Source: Amoeboaphelidium protococcarum (Eukaryota > Aphelidiomycota > Aphelidea). Taken from it: a stretch of 64,000 bases of DNA. Location of the stretch: assembly GCA_023515745.1 (NCBI GenBank), contig JALECJ010000056.1:915409-979408 (forward strand), written 5' to 3'. Position 1 is the first letter of the stretch; each line of letters opens with the position of its first letter. The position numbers were made by a program, and so were the translations under genes. The notes below the pieces were generated by a model. It did not search any database. It had not been told where the DNA came from and saw only the letters and a program-made list of their open reading frames with translations. This document shows, piece by piece, positions 1-10,926 of the stretch.

Positions 1-559
1 GGCCCAATGGAGATATCTAAGCATTAGTACACAGCTCCAGAACCTGCAGAATATTTGAGCTATATCGTAGCAAATTAGTTCTACTAAACACTGAACAAAA
101 TCGCGGGAAACAGGTTAGGAAGAGTCCATGAGGAACCATTGACAGGCACTGGGAACGGGATAAGTGTCACGGGAGGCACAATGAATCCCACTGTGTTTGC
201 AGGATACTGTGAAAAGTCGGGATTGTTTCCAATGAGGAGCGCCGCAGTAACATTACCCGCAGCACTTCCGCCGAATGCTTTACCGCCAATCTCCAACACC
301 GATCTTTCGTATATAGTGACTCGTTTATCAGCGGGGCAGGTGATCCACCAACACCACAAGGAACGGACCCGGTACTTCTGCTAAAATAACTCACATCACT
401 CACATTCACATCCGGATTAAGCATCCGGAACGAGGTGATGTTCACCGATTGCGCTCTAATCAATGAGATCAAACAGAATAATTCCCGAACCTCAAAAGGC
501 GTAGGGCGGCAAAAGACTTGCAAAAGGCTTGGGGCGGTGCAACAATCGCTGGGAAGCAA
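1..559 (-). CDS. BIM1/X325-type copper-binding domain protein (partial)
   Basis: The minus-strand frame runs off the left edge without a TGA. It reads a Pro-Cys-Gly start (VPCGVGG), then AALLIGNN, then NQFATIQLKY and YQCLDISI. These match the layout of the secreted copper acquisition factor BIM1-like (LPMO-like X325) domain of fungi: PCG motif, a strand with 'lGN', then 'NATIQv..YqCaDi'. The family acts outside the cell, binds copper and is not known to cleave polysaccharide. The upstream half (about 300-559) and downstream half (1-300) are in different frames, so a one-base shift or a tiny unrecognised intron lies near 290-305. No convincing start codon or signal peptide is visible; the hAT element begins 23 bases upstream and may have separated the 5' end. 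The domain call rests on pattern recall. Confidence 0.5.
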
Positions 560-581
560 ACAAATTTGCGGCGGTTGCGAG

Positions 582-597
582 TAGACATCCTAATCGG
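582..597 (+). repeat. hAT left terminal inverted repeat
   Basis: The sequence tagacatcctaatcgg is repeated inverted at 2996-3011. Similarity continues imperfectly inward (aatcc against gaaatccc). Confidence 0.85.
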
Positions 598-794
598 AAT
601 CCGATATCCGCGAAATATCCGATTTTCGACGGATATCGGGCGGTATTTTAATGAAAATTCGAAAGTTTCGGTCGGGATTTCATCGATATAGAAATGCAGT
701 ATCGAGAAATTAATCCATTTTTTACACAACTAGCCATCACATATCATAAAAGTTTCTCATTCTTCAAACTAATCCACTGCTATTTAATAAGACA

Positions 795-2827
795 TCATTC
801 CGTGCTTCCATTATCAAGATCACACTCTATTGAAGGTAGAACATCGGCAAATAGACTGCCTCTCAGACTAGAGGTGTTAACCCATGAACTAGTAGCGGTT
901 AATGCCTCAATTGTGGTGGGTGCTAGACGATGGCGTTTCTTGTCAACAACTAAGCCACCTTGACTGAATTCTACTTCGGATGCCACACTTGCCGCAGGTA
1001 CCGCCAAATAGTCTCTGGCAAGCTTGGCCACCACTGGATAGAGAGATTGATAAGTCGCCCAGTACTTGAGAGGATCGACGGAGCGACTAGAATTCTATTC
1101 GGAAAGGTAATTCATTAATTACTGCTTGGCCATATCAGATTTGGGCCCCATGTCCGGCACGGCACTGATAGCATCGTCATCTGAATCAATATCTGCAGTC
1201 AAAGAAGTGCTTATCAATGGAAAATCCTACTTACCATACTTCGCATAGTACCTTGCAAACAAAGTCCCCAAGACTTATTCCATCCGCTGCTTCTCTGACT
1301 CATCGTAAAATTCAGCAAAGAATCTAGTCTTGTAACGAGGATCTAGGCATGTAGCAATTTTGAAAGTCATTGACATAGATCCATTGAAGTACTTTTTGAT
1401 CTTGAAGTACGCATCTCGAGCTGCCTTACACAGGATTTTCTCACTGCAACTGCACAGATCTAGCTCTTTAGACATGAGACTGCATTAATTTTCTGCATTG
1501 CAGTGACAAGCAGTGGTAGAACATTGGATATTGTAACATATTTCTAGCCAGAACAATCAGCCGTGATTACTTTGAAGACCTTTAAAAACTTCTGGATGCG
1601 ATTGATAACGTCCCAGTCAATCACCACATCTTGCTGTTATTGTAAATACTCATCGATTGCAGGTCTCATCTTCAAAACACATTTCAGCATATCATAAGTC
1701 GAGTTCCATCTGGTTTTGACATCAAGAGAGATTGTAACATAAGTTACGTTATGGATTCTGCACAGATCTCTCAGAATCTGGGACTCTACATTAGATTTCT
1801 TGATTAGTTTAGCCAAATCGCGGAAGGCAACGACATTATCAACAATATTCGCCAAAGCATCGCTGCAGGCCAAATGTAAGACATGAGCTAAACAAGGGAT
1901 TCTCATTTCGGACGGATTAAACCCGGGGTTCTTTTAGCAGAAGCTTGACACAAAGGTTCCATTATTCGAAGCATTATCCAGCGTCATGCACAATAATTAG
2001 TCATTAGGCGGAAGCATTTCATCTGCAATTTAAATATACACATTGCATATATCTTCCCCACCATGCCTACCGGGAAAATGCTTGAAACCAGCTAAACAAC
2101 TCTGCAACTACCAGTCCTTATCAATGTAGTGAAAAGTCACTGCCATGAAGGGATGCTAGTTATTAGAACTCCAAATGTCAGACGTGATGCTATACTTACA
2201 ATCGATCTGTTTGAACTTAGTAGACACTTCTACTTTCATTTCGATAAATTTCTTCATGCACATCTTCTTCAGTGTATCAGCCCCTTTTAATTCCTTTTAG
2301 ACATTAGCCTCCAAATAGACCAGCAATTTACGTAAATGAACATTCTCAGCCAGCTCAAAAGACTGCTTAGTAGTGATCAAGAAGTTCAGCAGTAAGTCAT
2401 GAAAAGTTTACGTATCATAAGTCTCTTCAGCTTTCTTCAGCGTCTTAAAATGTTTATCAATCGTATTGATATCCTTAAAAATTACCTTCGCACTCTCATC
2501 ATTCAACTACTTTGCCAATTTTAGAGCATCCAGTATGGCCAGCTGCTTCCCATGCTTATCACGCAAGTGCTTGAGCATTGTGGAGGTATTCCCACGATCC
2601 TAATCGACAGGGCAAGAATAAGGGCATAATTGGCATTTGTGCTTCGTATTAACAGTTTTAAACGCATACCAAACAACACTTCCATTCTCCTTCTTCCGGA
2701 CTCTCTTCGCAGACTAATCAGACAATGTGGAATTCAGTTAATCTTCATCATGGAGTCTCTTTGATGATGATTAAATGGATGGAGTAACAGACTACCTGTT
2801 GATATCACAATTCTCAGTGTCGCTCAT
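795..2827 (-). pseudogene. hAT transposase, BED zinc finger, one frameshift
   Basis: Starting MSDTENCD, the frame shows an N-terminal BED finger (CQLCPYSC...HLRDKHG). It is followed by the RNase H-like catalytic region (YSITSDIWSS, TLDNASNNG, CLAHVLHLAC, KTRWNSTYDML) and the C-terminal hAT dimerisation segment (DPLKYWA, VPAASVASEVEFSQGG). Stop is TGA at 795. Many glutamines are TAA/TAG, so the element has lived with the reassigned code. Near 1470-1490 the frame changes by one base between AMQKINAV and SKELDLCS, so this copy is probably inactive unless the shift is a sequencing error. Confidence 0.8.
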
Positions 2828-2995
2828 AGTGTTACAGTTTGAGAATTGAAACAAGCGCATAAAAAAACATAAGAAACGCGGGTTTTGAAACGAGCATTGA
2901 ACTTTTATACTTTTCGGGTATTCCGACGTGTATTTTTCGGTATCGGATATAAATTCGGTATTTTCGGTATATCGACCCGAAATTATCGGGATTTC

Positions 2996-3011
2996 CCGAT
3001 TAGGATGTCTA
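2996..3011 (-). repeat. hAT right terminal inverted repeat
   Basis: Reverse complement of the left repeat at 582-597, identical over 16 bases. It marks the right boundary of the transposon. Confidence 0.85.
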
Positions 3012-3409
3012 ATTGGTCCATAGCAACCCGCGTGGCTAATTGCCGCATTTCAATAGCCACTAGACCTATGCACTTTCATTGCTGATAAGGGTCTGGCAGT
3101 AGCGATTCAAGAAGCAATAACTGCCTTGTAATATTGTAGCTACCCTCTTCCTTGGTTTACCTATGCAGTATTATAATCTCAATTATGAAAGTCTTTCTGT
3201 TCATAAAGAAAATGCAAAAGTGCTAGCTGAAGTGAGGCGCTCCAAGTAAATGTGTACTTTCATGTGGCAGTCTGTAGCTGAAATGACACAAACTACTGAT
3301 TCAAATACAGAGGCGAGTTTCCGGACGAGTACATAATGAATATGATCAACAGCTATCATGTACAATATAATTTATATGTGATACTACACTTCTTTCCAAC
3401 AAGAAATTA

Positions 3410-3727
3410 ATGGCCAGTCTTCATAATGCTGTTATGTCGGCTCTTAAAGATGGATGGGTGTAGTAAGATTTTGCAGGACTAAAAGGGAAATTGCTCACTT
3501 TGTCACAGTATGTTTTAACTGTGCAGAAGGGGCGTGCTGCTCACAAGTACGAAGGTGAGGCGATTCCTGAAAATAAGCGTTACTGTCCTTGTTTCCCGGT
3601 CTAGGATATTAAAACCAAGTCGGATATTGATAATTTGGTTCCAGGCGATCTTGTGAAAGTGGATGCTAAGCCAAGGCTGTATCGTATTAGAGATGAATTC
3701 AAAGTTGGTTTTGTGTTGGATCTGTGA
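3410..3727 (+). CDS. unassigned open frame, 105 aa
   Basis: ATG to TGA with TAA/TAG read as Gln. The product starts MASLHNAVMSALKDGW and includes VPGDLVKVDAKPRLYRIRD, which looks like genuine coding sequence. The frame right after the stop (VKVTKLKSLDKQDYGQLY) continues in a similar style one base out of phase. This could be a longer gene with a frameshift or an intron near 3725. I do not recognise the family. Confidence 0.3.
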
Positions 3728-3763
3728 AAGTCACTAAATTGAAGTCTTTAGACAAATAAGATT

Positions 3764-4243
3764 ATGGACAACTCTATCAGCAAGACAGTGGAGAAAAATT
3801 GGTGGTTGACTTGTCGAATTTTGAGTTTTGAAAGTATATTCTTCATCAAAGTGACAAGGTAGTTCAATGAGACATTATATAAAAATGAGTTTGTTCTCAA
3901 TCACATTTGTATCATTAGTCTACTCCAAATAATATGGTCTGAACGTAACGGCTCTGATAAATGGAAAGAAATTTGCCACAGAATTAGGGATATGAAACTC
4001 AATAACAATGTCACCAAGAATCAATTACGCGTAAGGAGAGGTGACGCTGGAGTCCCCAGTGAAGAGGCTAATAAGAGAAGGAAATTAAATCTACCGTAGT
4101 TATCAGTGGTAGTGATAAAGGAGCCCAGAAGAATGGTAAATGGGCAGACAGGCATCAAGCTACGCTTCAAGCGGAAGTTAAATGATGACGGCGGTGACGA
4201 TGAAGAGGAAGGAAGGAAGAGAGAAAGGTTGCCTGTAGCGTGA
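3764..4243 (+). CDS. unassigned open frame, 159 aa, basic C-terminus
   Basis: Uninterrupted ATG-to-TGA frame (MDNSISKTVEKNWW...). The second half is basic (NKRRKLNLPQ, KLRFKRKL) and ends with an acidic DDGGDDEEEG and a final basic stretch, a composition common in nuclear proteins. A different frame overlaps the first 80 bases and continues the previous entry, so the exon structure is unclear. Family not recognised. Confidence 0.3.
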
Positions 4244-4562
4244 AACAAGTTGGATGTATCAGAGAGCTATCCAGGTTCCGGTCCCGAAAGGTGACTGTGC
4301 TTACTAATTTTCATCAAGAAGGTCATATGATTCTTCTTCCTGTAAGGGCGGCTGATATAAGCTCGCTAAGAGTATTCAGACGGACAATTAGTCTTGTGAA
4401 TTAGCTACTAATAAAATTTATTTATATGTCAATCACATTTTTTTCATTTTCACTTTTTTGGTGAGTCGGGTAACGCGTCGTTACATTGAATAATGTGTTA
4501 TCAGGGTAAAGACCGCGAATAAATGGAATAGCTTGACTCTTACTACTTTAGCATATTTCACC
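4244..4562. other. intergenic, no gene seen
   Basis: AT-rich spacer between two plus-strand frames. No RNA gene or repeat is visible. It contains an ACGCGT site near 4473-4480 (gtaacgcgtcgttac). Confidence 0.4.
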
Positions 4563-4973
4563 ATGCAACAAAAGTCCTTGATACAACTCATCTCTTTAGA
4601 ATCGCACTTATGCTCTAAATTAGAAAATACTGCCAGTTAAGACTCTGATGACCAATCCGCAATTTCAACTTTAAAGTAAGTTGAAAAGAAGTCACTCTAA
4701 AATCCGACTTACAAGACTCTGGATGCAACCGTGAAAAAACGCACCGCCGGAACGCAATTCGTGCTAATTACAAACTGGGTATCCCGTAACTAAAAGGCGC
4801 CAATGGTATGGAAAGACATTAAGAAAATGCTGGTTTAACTGCTGCCCTAGAACTAGTCATCTACGGTGACTGTGACGCAACTTATCAAAAGTGAACATAA
4901 TACGTCACTAAACAAGAGTAATCCCCTACCGTGGCAACCATTTCACCAAAAAGAAAAGACTACAGTAGTCTGA
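4563..4973 (+). CDS. hypothetical protein, 136 aa
   Basis: A clean 137-codon frame from ATG to TGA in which nine Gln codons are TAA or TAG and no TGA intervenes. The product begins MQQKSLIQLISLESHLCS and contains KKRTAGTQFVLITNWVSR and APMVWKDIKKMLVQLL. It has no clear membrane segment or signal peptide. The length of open frame and the tone of the sequence support a real gene; the family is not recognised. Confidence 0.4.
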
Positions 4974-5000
4974 TTTTTATCCATTTGCTCCGACACGCAA

Positions 5001-5264
5001 ATGTTCACTGATGATTTACTGCTAAGCAGATCTAAAACACGGTTTCAACTTTATGAGTTTAATTTCTTCCATTTTAAACAAAAACAACAACAACATCCTT
5101 TTGAGGTTCGGGGCAAACCAGAAGCTCTCCGCCACGCGCGAGAGAGCTCTGGGTTAAATAATGATAATGTAACAATTCTCACGGTTCCAATCATGATTTA
5201 AAGTGGGAAAAAGTCGAAAATTACAAGCAGCTTCCAAAATATCTAACAATTTGAAACATAATGA
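5001..5264 (+). CDS. short open frame, 87 aa, doubtful
   Basis: ATG-to-TGA frame (MFTDDLLLSRSKTRFQLY, then FKQKQQQHPFEVRG). There is no recognised domain. It may be chance, since removing two stop codons lengthens random frames. Confidence 0.2.
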
Positions 5265-5690
5265 TGGCAAGTAGATTAATAGATAGATGATGGCTTGAAT
5301 ATTCAATCGCAAATGGAGACTCTCTCGATTTACATTAACGTTTGCTCATCACCGTAGTCAAATTGCAAAGCATGACAACGCACAGAGTATGATGAAACAG
5401 TCGATATTGAACGAGTAGGTCATGCTTTCTATTCTAAACTGTAAGTCAAAACGCGATAATAAAGGATTTGAATATTATCTGTAGCTCCTATACCAGATAA
5501 TATGCAATGCTATTGTGTCTATCAACTCGCAGTTGAAATTAATTGCGGAAATGGTCAAGCGAATCGTCTCTCACTATTTTCTTCTCATGAAATCAGCGAT
5601 AGACAACCGCGACGACCAGTCATCATCATCGAGTACTCAAGTTGCTATTGTTATTATTGATTCCTTTTTCAAGTTTGGTTGTTTAATAAA
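5265..5690. other. intergenic spacer upstream of GTPBP1
   Basis: AT-rich region holding the presumed GTPBP1 promoter and 5' leader, ending gtttaataaa before the ATG. No gene or repeat was seen. Confidence 0.4.
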
Positions 5691-8600
5691 ATGAATTCTA
5701 GTAATCATAGTATGTCAGGCTCTAAAAAGTCACATTAAGGTCCAAGTCATAGAAATCATAATCATCAATAAGGACAGAAGCCTGGATTCATTGCCGAGAG
5801 CTCAAAGTCGTCATCTGCTGCTGTGAATAAGAAATAAAATTATCAAGACCTTCTCAGTTCTATATCTGATTTCACCTCTGAGATTGTCCGCAATAGTATA
5901 GTCGATGATAATTAGCTTGGTGATAATCAGCTTTAGCACAATGATAAGGATGGACTTGAGCAGCGGATATTGGCGGAGAAGTAATTGTAGCTATTCTCCG
6001 ACGGTGGCAGTTAGTAATAACAATAGTCTACTTTGGATGTGAGGCACGCGTTTAAATAAAATGATATCAGTCCGGAGTACAATGTTACTGATGTTGATGT
6101 GATAGCTGAGCTAATTTAGAGTAAAATAGAGGAAGGTCATGGGGAATGTGTTCTCGAATTGGGATCTTCGTAGCATGGTATCGTTTTGAATACATCAGAG
6201 CAATTGGAACATTTGATTAAAGTATACCAATAGGCAGCACAGAAGCTCAGTCTTGTGGCTACGGTGGTTTACAATAAGTAGGAGAATGACCGGTATAATG
6301 CTTATCTCTTGATAAGACATCAAGTGGACAGTGCTCATGCTGATGCTTCGCATTTGATTGAATTAAGAGTGGCATGTGTGGGTAATGTTGATAGTGGAAA
6401 GTGCTTTGCTTATGATACCAAATTACTCTCAGCTGATTTGAAGCCTATCACTGTTTAAGATATTAAAGTTGGCGATAATCTTTTAGGTCCTGATGGTAGT
6501 ATTCGAACAGTCTTGCCAGGATCTCTTACCCGTGGAAGTGGTATGCTATATAGAATTGTACCGTAAGCGCCTAAATTTTCTCCTTTTGTGGTCACTGGTA
6601 ATCATATTCTGGTATTATAGTTGCAGGGAGATTCATCATCATTACGATTTAAGATTACTGTTGTGGAATTTCTATCGCTTCCTCATGAACTAAGGTCCAA
6701 GCTTCAGCTTATCTAAGCTAATGTGAGTACTCTATTTGTTGATTCTGAAGGCTCTGTGGGCCCGGATTCAGAGAACTGTGTAAGGAACTCTGCCTGTCGG
6801 AATGATTTTTTGAAGTGCTTTAAATAATGGTTAGCTGGTATGTTATTTTGCTTCTGGTAGAGTAAACATCAGTAATTTTAGTCCATAGACTGTGCTATTA
6901 AAATTAACTTTATAAGGATACTATTGGAAATATTTCAAATGAATATTATGCATTCATCTGTAATAGAGCTGTCTAAATTGGAGGCTTAGAGTATATTTGA
7001 TTATGTAACTAAGGTTTACACTGAAGAAGAGCGTCAGCATGGGGGATAGAGTAAAGATTTGTACTGGAACAGAGGTTTACGCACTGGATATCTCATTCTT
7101 TAAAGGCGGGTGTAGTTATTGTAAGCTCTCTGCAATTATTCATTGTCTGATTTTTGTACTGAGCTGATCGCTGCTCTCAAATCTATAGATCTTTAACGTG
7201 TTGATAATACGAGTTTTAATCAAAGCGCCGAGTGTAGAGATATCCATCACTGTGAGTAAAGTTCATTTACAATAAAAGAATGCGGCGAAGGTGCGTATTA
7301 CGGATTTGAAGTGGATGGCGACCATATGATATTGCTCAGTGATTGTACAATTACTCATAATTCGACAACATTAGGTGTACTGACATCAAGTGACTTGGAT
7401 GATGGAAGAGGCGCCGCTAGAGTTAAGCTGTTTAAACATAAGCATGAGATAGACACTGGTAGAACGTCGTCCATTGGTCTCGAGATTATGGGATTCGATT
7501 CTACCGGGAGGCAAGTAGTTAAATAAGCGGATAACTTTGGTAGAAAGCTCAGTTGGGAAGAGATCAGCCGGCGGGCAGCTAAAATGATATCGTTTATTGA
7601 CTTGGCCGGACACGAGAGATACCTGAAGACCACCGTGTTCGGTATGACTGGATGTATGCCTGATTATGTGATGCTCATGATTGGATCTAATGCTGGAATT
7701 ATAGGTATGACTAAGGAGCATCTAGGATTGGCTCTGGCTTTAAATGTCCCAGTCTTTGTCGTCATTACCAAGATTGATATGTGTCCTGCCAATATTCTGG
7801 AATCCACCATCAAGTAGCTGACAAAGATTCTCAAGAGCAGCGGGTGTCGAAAGATTCCTATCTTTATCAATTCAATGAGTGATGTTATATCAACTACCAA
7901 AACGTTCGTGTCTGAGCGCGTATGTCCTATATTCTAGATCAGCAATGTCAGTGGTGTTGGCGTTGATTTGCTTAGGAGTTTTATTAATCTTCTCCCAGTG
8001 TACAAGTAATTTGATCCAAAGAAGTCTGTTCATATCCAGATCACAGAGTCATTCAGCGTCCCCGGTGTTGGCTGCGTTGTATCTGGTGTTCTATTGAATG
8101 GTACCGTGCGTGTTGGTGATTCCCTCCAACTTGGTCCTGATAGCAACGGGCATTTTATACCGGCGCAAATTAAATCTATTCACATTAAGCGGCTCAACGT
8201 ACCATATGCAAGTGCTGGTTAGACGGCATGTTTTGCCCTTAAGAAGATCAAGCGTAGCTACTTGCGAAAAGGCATGGTGTTATTAGGAAAAGATGTGAAG
8301 CCTGAGGCTGTGCAGGTATTCGAGGCTGAAGTTCTGGTACTGTATCACAGTTCAACTATTGGAAAATGTTATCAGACCATGGTTCATGTGGGAAATGTGC
8401 GGTAAGCGGCGTACGTACTATCCATAACGCCATAAAAATAGATACTTGAGAGTGGTGGTGGTGGTGGCGAACTAGCAAAATCTGGCTCTGCTGATAACTT
8501 GGCTAATTAATCTTAATCTGATGGTGTTGGTACTTCTCAAAGCCTGGCTGAGAGAAATGTTATCAGAACAGGTGACAGGGCTCTTGTTAAATTTCGCTTT

Positions 8601-8696
8601 ATGAAGTATCCAGAATATGTACAAGTTGGCTAGCGTTTGCTATTCAGGGAAGGTAGAACTAAAGGAGTTGGTAAAATAACTAGATTATTAGCGTGA
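5691..8696 (+). CDS. GTPBP1: GTPBP1/GTPBP2-family translational GTPase with intein
   Basis: A single 1001-codon frame ending in TGA. Without the intein the host protein is about 681 residues, the usual size of GTPBP1, an EF1A/eRF3-like GTPase linked to ribosome rescue and mRNA surveillance. After a Gln/Ser-rich leader comes G1 ([11 protein letters not shown], then STTLGVL after the intein). Next are the family signatures [23 protein letters not shown] and GFDSTG, G3 (DLAGHERY, about residue 637), G4 (TKID, about 693) and beta-barrel domains 2 and 3. The intein splits the P-loop exactly between Lys and Ser, so GTP binding must depend on protein splicing. The tail carries a Gly run and [15 protein letters not shown], typical of the family C-terminus. 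No introns were seen. Confidence 0.92.
6402..7361 (+). mobile_element. intein (320 aa) in the GTPBP1 P-loop
   Basis: An in-frame insert between GNVDSGK and STTLGVL. It has the hallmarks of an intein: Cys1 opening ([14 protein letters not shown]), [15 protein letters not shown], block B with the TxxH motif ([11 protein letters not shown]), block F ([15 protein letters not shown]) and a C-terminal His-Asn followed by Ser+1 (TITHN/S). Block F closely resembles the 'VDGD...LL.DF.V.HN' ending of nuclear inteins such as PRP8. About 190 residues separate the splicing blocks, larger than a mini-intein linker. I find no clear LAGLIDADG pair there, only a possible relic ([10 protein letters not shown]). 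All catalytic splicing residues look present, so splicing is likely; homing activity is doubtful. Gln codons inside it are often TAA/TAG. Confidence 0.92.
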
Positions 8697-8834
8697 TTGT
8701 GCTCTCACCATGCGTATGTACATGTATAATTGCGCTTAGGACCTCATAAAACTATTCAAATAAAAAATGAAATTGCTGTATGAATGAGTTTACTACTATC
8801 AGATTATATTTATCATGCGGTAAAAGCATCGCGA

Positions 8835-9467
8835 TCACTTGTGCTTCAACTTCTTGATGTAGAATTCCAACTCCTTACCTTCAAGAATGTAGCCATCACA
8901 ACGACCAGTCTAACCAGGACGGCTAGAGATACATGCAAGCAATCTACCGGCGACAAACTGATCATCGATAGCAGCCTCAACGTGAGCATCATCCTTACGC
9001 GACTCAATCTTGCGCTTGACGTGGCTCGACTGCTTCTTCTAATCTGCACCGTCCTGCTTTGACTCCTCAGCAGCAGCGGCCGCCTGTGCTCTCTTCTTCT
9101 TACCCAAAACCTCACCATAATGAGCCTCCCACCACTGACGGAATGGAGCGGCATCAATCTGCACGATGGCATTCTTCACCAAAGTCTTGGTACGCACCAA
9201 CTCGTTATTGGAAGCGTTATAAACAACATCGATAATACGCGTCTTACGGGTTATTGCCTCTGATCCCCAAGAGAAGTTTCCAGTCTCCAGACGCAGTGCA
9301 CGGTGCTTGGTATTTCCACCCATGGTACGGACAGTGTGCACTTTACGAGCACCCAGCTTGGTCATTGCCGGCTGACGTCCCAATTCAAACTTACGCTTCT
9401 TGCGGTATGCGGCGCGCTTAGCACCAGTTGCGGATCGCTTGTGGCGACTATCTCTAGAAATTCCCAT
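8835..9467 (-). CDS. RPS8: 40S ribosomal protein eS8
   Basis: A 210-residue protein starting [18 protein letters not shown], the conserved start of eS8. It contains [40 protein letters not shown] and [10 protein letters not shown], and ends [20 protein letters not shown]...KKLKHK before TGA. It belongs to the small ribosomal subunit body. Length and ends match the family, which makes it a good anchor for TGA as the stop codon. One in-frame TAG near 9040 is read as Gln (DGADQKKQS). ACGCG-type elements lie upstream at 9591-9617. Confidence 0.97.
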
Positions 9468-9648
9468 ATTGTACTATTAAGTTACTTCTCAAAATAACAA
9501 TAATAAGGATAGCTGAATTGATGATGATCCACGAAAAGATTAAAATGATAGCCGTTTTCGCCTTTCGGTTATTTTCGGTTGCTGATTGGGGACGCGCCTT
9601 GGAGCTTCTTTTACGCGACACGCTCAAAAGGAAATTTAAAAAAGTGTG

Positions 9649-10926
9649 TCACGCCCTGAGGTGAAGCAGCATTGCTCGCTATGAAAAATTATTAGATGAA
9701 TGATCGCTCCGTTGTTATCGCATCAATAAAATGAAGAGATAATGAAAAGTTGCTAATTAATTGACAGATTATTGCGTTTAATGGAATACAGTGTGATGCG
9801 TGCTGTCTTCATGCACAGACATCTCGTACTTTTTGAACTGATTCAACTCTGAGCGTATTTCATCCCGCAGCTGAGGAGTCAGCTTCTTGAAAGTCAAATC
9901 ATTGCCAGGCTTACGGTTATAGTACACTTTTGAGTGCGTCTCTATAATTCGCGTATCATCATCTTTAAACTAAATACTCTTGACACTTCCGGACTGTTTC
10001 ATCTGATTCATTTACGGTTCAGGCAATTGCTGTGATTACGCGTCAGTATCAACCAGCAGCAGATGTAAATTAGGAGAAGAGTGAGTTGTTAGAGTCTGAC
10101 CAAGCAGCAATTTAACTTGATTTTTAGCCTCTTACTCTTGCGGCTCAATTTTGGACGATTTCACCACTTCCCCAGTCTGAGTGTCAACAGTAGAAACATT
10201 AGACTTGCTACCGCTATTAGCATCTCGCTTCTTTAAGATAGATTTTGGCGGCGCAGTGACCAGCTGATTAATGTTGTCCATTGACGCTGATTTACCTGGT
10301 GCACCTGTATCGGGCTTTGAGTTGGATTGCACTTCACCAGTGCCGCCGTTACCACTACCTTTCATCATGTACCTCTTCAGTGCCTCTTTTCTCAGACTAC
10401 TAGAGAGTGCATCAAAGATGGCCAAGTTTGTAAAGCTTGAAGTTAGGCTTCCTTTACTGTTTGACCCTGAGCCAGCATTAATTGCATTTTTCTGTGGACT
10501 GTTCTAAGCAGATTATGGCGACGGAGAGTTATCTTTATTAGACTTGGCTAAAGATTTATTATCCGTACTCTTGCCAGGTAATTTTCTAAAGCCAGACACA
10601 AACTTTTAGGACCAGCTATGCTTTGTCTAAGTGGCAGGTTACTCACCATCAGCAGGTGCATCAGCATCGACAGTGGCCTCCCCAGAGTCGGATATAAAGG
10701 ACGCGTCTGACACGTCATCTTCACTCATATCTGACATACTTGCCTGGCTGATGGCATTTTTAACTTTTGCAAATGAGCTCAGATCAAGAGATACGTTAGA
10801 ATCATTATCACCGTTATCTGTAACAGAGAATGCTTGATCAATCTTTGCTGCCAAATCTTAACTTTTAATCGATGGAGAATCGCTGACATCTTGAGTCATT
10901 GCACAGCCATCTTATACTGATGCCAT
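9649..10926 (-). CDS. PHACTR/Bni4-like PP1-binding protein
   Basis: Starts MASVQDGCAM and is mostly low-complexity Ser/Asp/Asn-rich. The C-terminus is strongly conserved: TRIIETHSKVYYNRKPGND, LTFKKLTPQLRDEIRSEL, NQFKKYEMSVHEDS. This is the tail shared by fungal Bni4-type proteins and animal PHACTRs that docks protein phosphatase 1 (Glc7). In yeast Bni4 tethers Glc7 and chitin synthase factors to septins at the bud neck. Homology ends at ...HTVFH, followed by TAA at 9778. With TAA = Gln the frame runs 43 codons further to TGA at 9649, an extension with no homology. Either the protein has a novel tail or this TAA terminates. The middle carries PPKSILKK. Confidence 0.72.

Larger units (their letters stand above)
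582..3011. mobile_element. hAT-family DNA transposon
   Basis: A 2.43-kb element bounded by 16-bp perfect inverted repeats and carrying a BED-finger/hAT transposase on the minus strand. Subterminal DNA at both ends is rich in short 'tttcgg' and 'gatatcc' motifs, as usual for hAT ends that bind transposase. I could not find the expected 8-bp target duplication: the left flank reads gttgcgag and the right flank attggtcc. The copy is therefore old, rearranged, or has drifted at its edges. Confidence 0.85.

Noticed and set aside
582-3011. Retroelement interpretation of the left-hand repeat
   Set aside because: Inverted rather than direct terminal repeats, BED finger and hAT dimerisation domain; no reverse transcriptase motif.
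6493-6693. Frame +1 ORF inside the intein (MVVFEQSCQ...)
   Set aside because: Out of frame with the host and the intein; it has no homology and is explained by the intein coding frame.
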